The notes under the pieces: model-generated | What the model was told of the DNA's origin: nothing | Database searches by the model: none | What the model saw: the letters and a program-made list of their open reading frames with translations, nothing else | In this document: positions 12,126 to 24,200 of the stretch, piece by piece | How the letters are laid out: every line of letters begins with the position of its first letter | Numbering within the stretch: the stretch's first letter is position 1 | Assembly: GCF_964355755.1 (NCBI RefSeq) | Contig: NC_092678.1 | Location: 14,418,922-14,482,921, forward strand | Source of the DNA: Antedon mediterranea | Lineage: Eukaryota; Echinodermata; Crinoidea; Comatulida; Antedonidae | Length of the DNA stretch: 64,000 nt | Reading direction: 5' to 3' | Position numbers and translations under genes: made by a program

Positions 12126-15074
12126 AACAACTAAATCTGTTAATTGTTCAATAAAACCGTTAACGATGTGTTATTATAAAGTGTGAACTTGGAGTGTATT
12201 ACTTATTATTATTATTATTATCATAAGTGTGAGTGGGGGTAATTTCATTTAACTTAATAGGTATCTGGCCTTTAGCTTTTGTTTTTCATGTGGACAACTG
12301 TCCGGGTGTTAAATGTTTTTATAAATATATTTCTGTATATTTTGTCAAATGTGTGGAAAATACATAATAACCAAACGAACAATAGTATAGTTTACAGTAC
12401 TGTAAGGCCTACCGAACCAGCTACTTAACAAATTAGGTATAAATGCTGCGGCAAGACTGGAATTAAACAGTTATCTTTAGGCCAATTTCAGGACGACAAA
12501 ATTATGTCTATTGAGGACGACGTCTAAAGTTTGATATGTATGCCGCACTAAACGTCAAATTAAAACAATAGGCATACTGCATGGAAACTGCATTATACGA
12601 TCCGATATTATTTATTGTCATGTTTAAAAACAAGGTACAAATGAAATGTGGTTGGTTGATTACATGTAATTAGACAAACGAATACAAAACAATGCGTCGT
12701 TAACAAGTGATTCTAAAGAGATCTTACAAATTTGCTATTAGGCCTAAAGACATGCTTTTACAGTACAGCTCATTACCCTATGTTCAGAATTGAATACGGA
12801 ACCTCTTATTGGTATGTATATTCTCTGTTTGGCCATTAATGTATTTATATTATTGTGACAATGCCGTTTCAATTTCATTAATAAGGTTAATATTTTTAAT
12901 CAAGTTTTACAGTTAGCGGGACCAATGTTTAATTCATTCAGGGAATATATTACAGTTATTTTAGTTTTTGTATTTACCTTTAATAGAGAGTATTTTGTTA
13001 GTTTTGCTTGTTTGTTTGTTTGTTGTAGACACCTAATTTAAAATCAAACCAAACCGTCACTTTCACAAATTGTAGGTACTTGTTGTGATAAATAAAATTT
13101 TCCTGACACTTCTGGGTTGGTTTACTTAGTTAAGTGGCTTCCGGGTACGCGTGCCCTAATTCGGCAGCATTGTTGTTTTTAATCATGCTTAAAAAAACTA
13201 CAGAGGGCGTTATCGAGTCAATTGAACATACATGATGAGATAAAGTTATGCTTGTTGCTTTTCGCGCCACGGCTTTAGCCAGCTATATCTCCAGAGGACT
13301 ACTCATTCAGAAGCTATATCAAGCGGAAAGCTTGTTATCTACAGCTGACATTGTTGGTATTTTGTAAACTCGAATAATTGATAGGTCCAAACTTCTGGAC
13401 CCAAGAAACGTCTGGAAAAATAGAGTTTGTGAAGGCTCACGGTTGAAAGATTTTGGATTCTCGCTCTTTGATTGGTTAACTTGCCGCGAATCAACACAAA
13501 GTGAAGTCACGATTGACTGATGACTGCATGTCCAACACACGGGAAAATATATATTGACATTTTTTTAATATTAGGTTAAATAAACACTCTTTTTTAATTA
13601 TTAAACATGTAATATAATATTTGATTACATTTTACAATGTTTTTACAAAATATATTACTAAAAACTTAATTTTTTAAGTTCATACAATTGCCTAATGAGA
13701 GTGAAATTTAGTTACTTCGTTTGTGAATAAAATTGATTATTTTCGGCGATGTTTTGGAACCTATATTTCGAAAACTACAAATCTGATTTTCGTAATTCTT
13801 TCTTTATTTTAAAATTGATACAAATTATCAACAGGGATTGTATGCTATTAACTTTTAATGTTGCATCATTATCCCTAGCTATGTAGTAGGCCTATTTACA
13901 TGTGGGCCGGTTCAATTTAGGGAGTAATTAATGCTCCTACCATGACCTATAAATTAAATTCTCCTACCCTGGAATATATAGGCCTACATATACTGTAGTT
14001 TAGTTTATGATTATATTTATTTTATTATTATTATTTTTTTTTACTGTTCTTTGTTAAAATATGTTTTATTTGTTAAATACAGTTTTAGAAAGTGCACACT
14101 CATACAAACGTTTACTTGCTTTTTCACGCAATGTTCCCCAAAAGCCTAATTATTTTCATTGCAAATATATTAAGACAAAGTTGCAAAAATTATTGCCATA
14201 TTGGTGTTAGCCAAGTTAAGCCTCGTAGCCTAGCCAATGCATGTTTTGCATCAGCAGTAGAGGTATCATATGCCAGACAGGAAATGCCAAGAAGCTCATG
14301 AATAATGACTTCCATAGAAATTCCCTAACAACTGAAAAGGGGATTTAACCCTGAAAAAAGACAAATTATCAAAGTATTCTATTCTTTTTAAATTGGGTTA
14401 TATTGATAAATATTACGTTGGGCATTTATTTTCCCATCATCAACATTAGTTGACATGGTGATACAATGTTAGAAATGTAATTATTGGCTCAGACCTTTAA
14501 GAAAAGATGTATATTTTAGTTTTGACTGGTAGGCCTATTCACGCCCTCATGCATGTATTTGAATAGGTGCTCAAGCTTATAATCAACGTTATAGTGTTGT
14601 ATAGTTTCAGTAAATCGTAAACCTGAACAGACCGGACAGAAAATACCCACATCATTAATGAAGAAGTGAACGGCATTTGCATAGTCTAGAGCTTTATTGC
14701 TAGTAGATGATATATAATTCGTTAACATGATGATTTCAACTCTAATTTTATAAATAATACGTATGATGTTAAACAGTAGTCAATGTAATATAGATATTTA
14801 CTCAAAGTCTATTATTATTAAACTAGATATTCATTCATTTCCGTCTGTTTGGTAGTCATGCGAAACCTCTTTATTTTAAATGATAACGACCGAGTTCACA
14901 ATCACAATAGTCCTACACTTTATTTGTTTAAACAAAACGCTACGGTTATACAGAAGAAAGCCTCAAATATGTATGGGTTTAGTAAACGTAGCCATTATAC
15001 TATTTGAGTGTCGTGAAGTAATGTAAGTTGTTTTAGCTTCTACTGATTAGTTTTTTCCTATGCTAGTTTAAATG
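12126..15074. other. no gene seen; part of a diverged duplication
   Basis: AT-rich DNA with an (ATT)n tract at about 12200 and a (GTTT)n tract at about 13005. A SINE-tail scrap (TCATTACCCTATGTTCAGA) lies at about 12768-12790. Blocks at 12800-12930, 13110-13265 and 14040-14275 recur at 15420-15540, 17310-17455 and 15630-15855/17480-17650 (see the duplication entry). No coding pattern holds on either strand. Confidence 0.5.
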
Positions 15075-15365
15075 AAGTTTGGTAGTCGAGTGGTTAGGAC
15101 ACTTTACTGTCACCCAGGTGGTTAGAACACCTGACTGTCACCTATGTGGTTAGGACACTTGACTGTCACACAGAGAGACCTTGGTTCAATTCCCCACAAC
15201 TCTCAGTCTACTCAGCTGTAAATGAGTACCTGGTTGAAAATACTAGGGAAGATATGGTGGCGTGGACAAGAATTTGCTACCCTATCACATAATGCCGAAG
15301 CATGTCGAATTAGCTCATTACCCTATGTTCAGAGTTGAATACGGGACCTTTACCTTTTCAGTATA
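15075..15365 (+). mobile_element. tRNA-derived SINE with three box-A-like modules
   Basis: A tRNA-like head starts GGTAGTCGAGTGGTTAGGAC at 15081. The module GTGGTTAGGACAC..TGACTGTCAC occurs three times in tandem (about 15090, 15118, 15147) before a single B-box-like GGTTCAATTCC at 15183-15193. The body contains CAGCTGTAAATGAGTACCTGG and ends near TACCTTTTCAGTATAAATAAAATAAAC. The family is unknown to me. The triplicated box A is the odd feature. Confidence 0.75.
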
Positions 15366-18190
15366 AATAAAATAAACTGTTTGAATTTTGTTCATCCATG
15401 TTTTTGTTTCATTTGCTCGCCTCTTGTTGGTATGTATATTCTCTGTTTGGCCATAATTGTATTTATATTATTGTGACAATGCCGTTTCAATTTCATTAAT
15501 ATGGTTAATATTTTCAATCAATGTGCAGTTTTAAAGTTATTGGGACCATATCGCAAATAGCGATGTTGTTGTGGCCAAAGTGCATATCGGCCTCTTTCCT
15601 CCAATACTCTTTACGTTTATCTGTTATTTGTTAAAATTATTATGTTTTATTTGTTAAATACAGTTTTAGAAAAGTGCAAAATAATATTACGTTTACATGC
15701 TATCGTATGCAATGTTCCCCAAAAGCCTACTTATTTCTTTGCAAATGTATTAAGGCGAACTCTACAAAAAGTGCAACAATTATCATCACCTTAGTTTTAG
15801 CCAAGTTAAGCCTAGCCTAGCCAATGCATGTTTTGCATCAGCAGTAGAGGTATCATTGCGTGAGGGACCAAAATGTGGTCAAAACCCCCACTTTCGATGT
15901 TTGTTCGTTATACAAATTTCTGTTTCTGCACGTAACCATACGTATGTGGTATCAAAATGATGGCAATTGTATCCGGAAGGTTTTAAACTACATTTAAACA
16001 AATTCCTTCGACTCCTGGGGTTTTTGTGGGAGGGGTGGGGGGGGGGGGGGGTGGTGTGGTGGTTTGTGATGTCATTTTTTGCTAGGGCTCGGGGTTGTAG
16101 GCTATCGAATTGTGAAATTATACTACAAAAGTTTTACAGTATTTTAATTATCATCAGAAAGGCGTATATATTTTATTCATTAACCAATAATAATGACACC
16201 TATTCATTTACACATTTAGCAAAGTACTTTAACCATATCCAGCTATGTATCGGTCTCTTTACTTGGATTGTCTCATTACAGACATCCATTCCTGTGTGAA
16301 CATATACACGTTATTTACTGTTACTGTGTTCTACTACCAAACACATCATCCTCTAGGATCCAAGTTAGGGGCCAAAATGTGGTCAAAATGATCCACTTTC
16401 ATTGTTTCATTATAACAATTTTTGTTTCTGCATGTAACAATACAATTGCGGTCATCAAAATGACCGCAATTGTACCGGGAAGGTTTTAAACTACATTTCA
16501 AAAAGTACGGGATTTGGTGGGGAGATGGGGTGTGGGAGATAGGGTGTGGGAGTTGGGGTTCAGAAGATAGTGGGGATTGCTTTGGCTAGGGATAGTAGGC
16601 TATCAAAAATTGACCAGAATTGTGGTTGGAAAATTGTTGTTTTTAAAGAAAAAGAGTGTGGGGTGTTATTGAAGAGGGGTGGGAGTGGTGATTATAGGGA
16701 GGTATTTATGTTATGTACTGAGAAGGCTTTAAACTGGGGCGGGTATAATTGCTAGTACTAGTATAAATGACATTCCGAATGTAATGCAGCATACTATGTT
16801 ATTGTTGAGTTGTTTTTTTATTTTGTTCAGACATGTTTTTGTTGGTATTTATATTCTCTGTTTGGCTTTGGCTTATTTCAGTTTTTATTTAAATGTATGA
16901 AGGTTCAATTAATGTACAGTTTTCGGGAACCATTAAATGTTTATCTTATTCAGCAGGCAAATGAATCCATTTATTTTCAGTGTAATGTTAGCTTGTCTTT
17001 TTACTTTTAATAAAGCGTCTACTATGTCAAGTCCTTGTTTGATTTTGTCACTTTCACAAATTATAGGTAATTTTAATAATAACAATAATTTTCCTGACAT
17101 TTAATAAAAAAAAATCCTTGCAAACGCAACATGCACGTAAGTTAGTATGATAGTAAATTGTTGTCATGCTATGACCTGAAGCATAATTTGCTTATAGTGC
17201 TGAATTGTGCCTATTATTGTGTTATAATAATAATAATGATAATAGAAATTGTTGTCTCTTACGCAATCAGACAATTTCCTCGTTAGATTTCCACGGGATG
17301 GCCGTAAAAACTCGTTTTAGGGTTGATTTACTTAGTTAAGTGGCTTCATTATTTTTATTTTTTTTCAATTAGGTTAAGGCAGAAACTACAGAGGACGTTA
17401 TCGAGTCAATTGAATATGCAGGAGATAAAGTTAGACTTGTTGCTTTTTGTTATCGGATTAGCGATGTTGTGGTCACAGTGTTTATCGCCCTCTCTCACCC
17501 GATCCTCTTTACGTTTATTTTTATTTAAAAGCAAAATTTGTCTTTTGTTAAATTTAGTTTAGGAAAGTGCACAATCACAGAAACAACTTTTACATGCTTT
17601 TTGACGCAATATTCCACAAAAACCCTAATTATTAATTTTCTTATTAAGTATTAAGGCAAACTCTATTTTTGAGAAATGAAAATAATAAATATTATTAAAA
17701 GTCTTCATCTGAAGAAAATGTCTGTAATAATTTTCATAAATCAAATTAACACGATAGTCTTAATAATATTTTTGTAGATTTTGTTCTGTTTTATTGCACA
17801 CGTAGGGTTCTTGTCCTGTATCTAACAGAATGTCACGTGCTCTTATTAAGAAATATATTGTACTTAATATGCTTTTGACAACTGAATATTAAATACTATT
17901 GTTCACTATAGTATTGCTGTATACATATATATTATTGTTGTATCAAAAACTAGTATTGTAATAATAATATTTAAATTCGATTAATGATATTTTCTTCAGA
18001 GAAACAAATCTAAACTAAACCAGCAAAGAAAAGCTTTATGAAAACTCAGTATAGTACTTAAGATGTCGGGGTGAGTTGTAAAGTTGAAGAACAATACTAT
18101 ACGAAAACGGCTACGAAAAACATCAATCATTGGTTGTTTTTTTTAAATATTGATGTAACTTATTTTATATTTCATATTTGACCGTTACAG
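15366..18190. other. no gene seen; upstream flank of the ankyrin gene
   Basis: Duplicated blocks as above, a G-rich tract at 16026-16062 and G-rich DNA at 16500-16740. No exon could be supported. The first exon(s) and promoter of the ankyrin-Roc-COR gene should lie here or further upstream, because the exon at 18191 starts inside a codon. Confidence 0.4.
16026..16062 (+). repeat. G-rich tract with a 15-G run
   Basis: GGGAGGGGT followed by 15 G and GTGGTGTGGTGG. It is capable of forming a G-quadruplex. It sits at the end of one of two copies of the 'CCAAAATGTGG' repeat. Confidence 0.7.
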
Positions 18191-18278
18191 ATTACAAGAT
18201 GCTTTTAAGATGAATGACTTGCAACAAATTAAAGAAATATGTCAGAAAACTCCAGATCTTTTGAAAAACAAAGATAAG
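18191..18278 (+). CDS. exon: N-terminal ankyrin cap
   Basis: Acceptor TTACAG and donor GTAAAA bound it. The frame reads LQDAFKMNDLQQIKEICQ then PDLLKNKDK and ends in phase 0, running straight into GYTPLH of the next exon. The helix pattern (A.KMNDLQQIKEIC) fits the outer helices that precede an ankyrin TPLH turn. The first base completes a codon begun in an unseen upstream exon. Confidence 0.65.
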
Positions 18279-21200
18279 GTAAAACAAAATATAGGCTTTC
18301 CATATTACTAATAAGAAAGTATAGTCATTCAATTAGTTCCAAGAAGACAATACATTTATGTAAATTGTAAACTGTAATCATTATACCTATATTCAAATAC
18401 AATGAATACTGTTTAATATCCGGGATCAATAACATATGCTTCAGTGACGAATGCTGCAAATTAAATAGAAATTAACTACCTGACAAACTACTTAAATCTG
18501 TCAAAGTATTTAAAAAGTTGTATAAAAATAATTTGCTCTTAACTTATCAATGAGTGTTACAAATATGTTTACATTTACATTGTTTTTTTGCTTTTTTGGT
18601 TTTATCGCACTATCTTTGAGTTCATATGCCAACATGTTTAGCTAGTATTGTCTCGTCCTGTGCTTCAATTATGTTTGTATCATGTATTAATTATTTTGTT
18701 AAGGTGGCCAAATATTGTACGAGCTTTGCTCTTTTTTGGTCATCCTTCCATTTTTGCTATATATTCATGACACTTGGTTATATTGGAAAATAAAAACTGA
18801 AACTGAAACTGAAACATCAGTACTTACTGTTATTGTTTGTCCTACATTATGAGATCGGTGTACAGTTACTATAAAAGGTTGGACAAATAGTTAGACGGTC
18901 AGAACATTGTATACCTCCATGGTCAGAATGACAGTTTCGAAGTCAAGAGCCATATTTTGTATGTTTTGAAATAAAAAAACTTCAAAAGCATAATTGAGTT
19001 CATCTAAATCCAATCTAGTAAGACTTTTTCGAAATAATTATACAGATAATTTATAACGGTGACTAGACTCGACAATAACAACAATGTATTCACTTTTTTC
19101 TCTTATCATTAAAGTTATAACAATTATTTACTTCAGGATTGTACAATAATTGTTTATGCTTTTGTTTTTCATGATTTCTAAGATCAGCATGTTATTAAAC
19201 GTAAAGCATAAATGTAACTGATTTTAGTAATATCATAACAGTGTTGAACTTACAAAAATTGTCAATGTAACATGAATACAAAACATGTTTGCATTACAGC
19301 TGTAATCTATATTTATAAACTACATGGTTATGATTTCTTTCTAGTTTGGATACACTCCTCTACATAAGTATTTACTTTGTGCCAACCCTACAACAGAAAT
19401 AGTGGCTTGTCTCATACGGCATGGCGCACCAGAAACACCACGAACTACGGTAACATACAATTATAGTATGTCTATTATGTCATTATCGGTTCCAGCAAAC
19501 ATCTCTATTACATTTATGACGTCTCATTTATAATTATTATGAATTATGTAGAATTAGTTATTACAAATTCAAAAACATTTATTGAATAAAAAATTAATTT
19601 AATTAAAAACTATATTGTGTATACATGCCATGAACACATTTTGAAGTGCGTCTCGCCAATTATGACGTAATATAATCGATTGATTCACACATTTGTATTA
19701 CAAATAAATAGTAATTCTTCACTTTATCAGTCTAGTTTGTTTAAGTTGGTTTAAATAATATAATAATTATTCCTTGAAATAATTTTATTTGGGTCCTATT
19801 TTATATAAAGGCGTACATTTATTTTTTTATCCAATCAAGTACGATAGATAAGCACGAAATAAAAAAGTAAATACTACGTCGTTTTGCAAGCGTACCGGTT
19901 TTCAAGAACACTTTTGTTAGTTGCGTTGACGTTGATGCTATATATAACAAGCCAGATGTGTTGTAAATAAAGTACAAAGTGAATGTAGCTGATTTGTATT
20001 GTTTTGTACACTCAGAAGATTTTTGTCAAAACAATGTAGAATTTACAACCATTATTAATGTGGCATGACCGAAATATATGTTTGCCTTACAGCTGGAATT
20101 TATATTTAAAAATTACTACATGATTATGATTTCTTTCTAGACTGGAGACACTCCACTACATACGTATTTATTCAATGCCAACCCTACAACAGGAATAGTG
20201 GCTTTTCTCATACGAAATGGCGTAGCAGTAACATCAAAAAATAAGGTAATAATACAATAGTAGGTCTAATTATGCCAGTATTAATAAACATTATCGGTTT
20301 ATCTGTCTAGATTTTTTTAGTTTTTTACAGAAGATTTTGTCAAAGCAATGTAGAATTTACGACCACTATAATTGTGATTGTTTTACAGCTAGAATTGCTA
20401 TTTATAAATATGATTTCTTTCTAGTATGGAGACACTACACTACATAGGTATTTGCGATATTCTAACAGCAATAGTGACTTGTGTCACATAGTATGGCGCA
20501 TCAGTAACATCACAACATGTAGTAATGTACATACAATCATAGTGGTATTTATGTCATTATTATGAAAACAGTATCTGTTCCAGCAAACATCTCTATTTCA
20601 TTTATAATTTGTCATTTATAATTAATATTAATTATTTTGAATTATTTATTTCGAATTTTAGAAACAGTTATTGAATGAAACAATAAATGAAGACATGCCA
20701 TAACCGACAGGTGTTTTTAGAAACAATATTACATAACATAAAGTCAATTATGACGTCATATAAATCGATTGTCATTCACACATTGTATTACAATTATAGT
20801 AGCACTTCAATATATCCGTCTAGTTTTTTAAGATGGTTTAAATAATATAATAATTATCTTTGAAATAACTTTATTTGGGTCCTATTTTATATAAAGGCGT
20901 ACATTTTCCTTTTTTTTATTCAATCAAGTACGATAGATACATACGAAATAAAAAAAGTACTTACAATGACATTTTGCAAGCGTTCCGGTTTTCAAGTACA
21001 ATGTTGTTAGTTGCGTTGAAGTTGGTCAGTACGGCCATGAATGTAGCTGATTTTTATGTTTTGTACTTTCGGAAGATTTTGTCATAACAATGTAGAATTT
21101 ACAATCATTATCAATGTGGCATGACCGAAAAATATGATTGTATACAGCTGGAATTGATATTTATAAACTGCATGCTTACGATTTCTTTCTAGAATGGAGA

Positions 21201-24200
21201 CACTCCACTACATATGTATTTACGATGTGCCAACCCTACAACAGAAATAGTGGCTTATCTCATACAACACGGCGCATCAGTAACGTCACAAAATAAGGTA
21301 ACATACAACATTATAGTAGGTTTATTATGCCAGTATTAATAAAACATTATCGGTTCCAGCAAACTTCTCTATTCCATTTAAGACGTCTTATTTATATTTA
21401 ATATGAATTATTTAGAATTAGTTATTGTAATTTCAAACACAGTTATTGAATAAAACAATTCATTAAAAACTATTTTGTAGACGTATGCCATGAACGATAT
21501 GTTTTTGTACAATGTATTATTCTATAAGTGTAGACGATGGTTCTCGAAATAATAATGATTCGGGTAAAAAGGTTTTAGAAGGACGTTTTCCTTGTACGTT
21601 TTCTGTCGGTTACCGGTATTGAACATGCTTGACATTCGTTAAACTAAACCTACTCTGTTTCACAGTGTCTTAGATGATTAAAAACATTTTAATAAAGTAT
21701 AGTGTTTATTGTTTGGTAGGGCCCTTAAAATGAGAGGGGGCGAGGTGGAGTTCAATTGAGGGAGGTGCTTATTCGAATGATATGTTTAATTTTTTAGTCT
21801 TAATAAAATAAAATGGTAACATTTATAATCACATGGAATCCTCTACTACAAATAGTATAACTGTGTAATTATAAATATAATACAATATTGTGTGTATTAT
21901 AAATGTGGATGAGAGTTTATTAGATAGTTGGGTAGGGGGGGGGGGTTATTATTCAAAGTGATGTTTTATTGGAGAGGCGTTTATTCAAATAAATACCATC
22001 CTAATAATTAATACATTATTTAACTTAAACAGCTTTTAAAACAATGCAATCATAGTGGTATTTATGTCATTATTATGAAAACAGTATCTGTTCCAGCAAA
22101 CATCTCTATTTCATTTATAATTTGTCATTTTAATTAATATTAATTATTTTGAATTATTTATTGCGGATTTTAGAAGCAGTTATTGAATGAAACAAAAATG
22201 AGACATGTCATAACTGAAATGTGTAGAAACAATATTACGTTACTTAATGTCAATTATGACATAATTATAATCGATTTTCATACACACTGTATTACAAATA
22301 TAGTAGCACTTCGATATATCTGTCTAGTTTTTTAAGTTGCTTTAAATAATATAGTAATGAACTCTTGAAATAATTTTATTTGGGTCCTATTTTATAGAAA
22401 GGCGTAACTTTTCTTTTTTGATTCAATCAAGTAAGTATTCCGCCAAGTATTGCAAACGTACCGCATTCCAAGGACACTGTTATTGACGTTTGTCAGTACG
22501 GTATGCTATATGTAACAAGCCAGATGTTTTGTAGATAAAGTACAGAATGAATGTAGCTGATTTGTATTGTTATTTACATTCGGAAGATAATAATGTAGAA
22601 TTTACAACCATTACTAATACGGCATGACCGAAAAATATGATTGCATTACAGCTGGAATTTATATTTATAAACTACATGATTATGTTTTCTTTCTAGTATC
22701 GGGACACTCCACTACATAGATATATATTAAATGCCAACCCTACAATAGAAATAGTGGCTTGTCTCATACACCATGGCGCAGCAGTAACGTCACAAAATGA
22801 GGTAATGCACATACAATTATAATATGTTTCTTGTGCCAGTTTTAATAAAATCTTATCGGTTCCAGCAAACATATTTATTCCATTTATAATTAATATAAAT
22901 TATTTAGGATTATTTATAGCAAATTCAAAAACAGTTATTAAATAAAATGATTAATTAATTAAAAACTATAATTTTTAGACATGCCATGAACGATATATGT
23001 TTGTAGAAACAATTATTTCATAGTATACTAAGTGCGTCTCTCAAATGACATCATATAATATAAAAATAAAACTATAATTTAATTCGTCATTTTTACGAAT
23101 TATAGGTGTTCATTTTTATAATTTTATTGATAATAATATTTTTTAAACATGCACGTATGTTAACATACAATTGGAAAATGTTGATGTATGCCATCCTATT
23201 ATACGCTTATAGTGCTGTAATATAAAAAAAAAAAAAATACTTACTCCTACGTTTTGCAAGTCTACCGGTTTTCAAGTAGACTGATTGTTAGTTGCGTTGA
23301 CGTTGGTCAGTACGGCATGTTATATGTAACAAGCCAGATGTATTGTAAATAAAGAACGAATGAATTTAGCTGATTTTAATTGTTTTTACACAAAAGAATT
23401 TACATTATTAACGTGAAATTGAGATATAATTATAAACATGACTATGATATCTTTCTAGAATAGAGACACTCCACTACAATTGTATTTACGATGTGCCAAC
23501 CTTAAAACAGAAATAGTGACGTGTCTCATACAGTATGGCACATCAGTGACATCAAAAAATAAGGTAGTGCACATACAATTATACTAGGTATATTATTTCT
23601 ATATCATTTATGACGTCTCATTTATAATCTACTATAATTAATGCCCGTCCATATTTTTGTATAATTATTGTAATATTGTTGTATTATGTTGGAGACCCCT
23701 TTGGAAAAAAGCTTCTGCTTTCCATGCTTATTTTATTGTCTAGTCTTGTATTTTTATATTTAATGTTTCTCTTTTTATTTCATTTACATTATACTGTTTT
23801 ATATATTTGTACTGTATTTGGAAAGCAATAAATATTACTTACTTACTTACTTACTTCAATGGGTATGAGCCCCGCTATTTTTCAGCAAGGAAATCATTCA
23901 ATATACAATGTATACCATGACCGGAAAACTTCCTTATTTGGGGAAAATCGTTGGACCTAAATTCGTTTTATTAACTAATCAATAACTAATTATCTAACGC
24001 AACTTAATTAGTAAACAGGGTTACATCAGGTGGTTAAAATCAGTACCGAACGTATAAACCAAATTTACCATCGAGTTAAAATTCTAGAAGTAACGCGCGA
24101 TTTTCCGAATTGTGCCCTTAATGTAAATGTGTATATTACACCTATAACGTACGTATGAACTGCGCCAAAAACCTACCTTATCCACTTTATTTTGTAACAT

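Larger units (their letters stand above)
12765..17665. repeat. diverged segmental duplications
   Basis: Several unique-looking blocks recur in order. 'GTATGTATATTCTCTGTTTGG' begins blocks at about 12810, 15430 and, weakly, 16840. 'ACTTAGTTAAGTGGCTTC' begins blocks at 13125 and 17328. 'TTGTTAAATACAGTTTTAGAAA' begins blocks at 14070, 15650 and, weakly, 17550. A further pair starts 'CCAAAATGTGGTCAAAA' at 15868 and 16372. The region looks like two or three rounds of local duplication, later cut by insertions including the SINE at 15080. Confidence 0.65.
19240..23640 (+). repeat. tandem exon-plus-intron units, family A
   Basis: Each family A exon is preceded by the same intron text (e.g. TACAGCTGGAATT.ATATTTA near 20090, 21145 and 22648) and followed by the same text (CGGTTCCAGCAAAC, GACGTCTCATTTATAATT; TTTATTTGGGTCCTATTTTAT at 19787, 20872 and 22377). 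Units of about 0.3 to 1.5 kb therefore duplicated as exon plus intron. A block at about 21530-22020, with poly-G and CTTATTCGAATGA-type motifs, is a further insertion in one unit. Confidence 0.8.

Noticed and set aside
16546-16755. 69-residue Gly-rich open frame
   Set aside because: Produced by the G-rich strand; no splice or start context.
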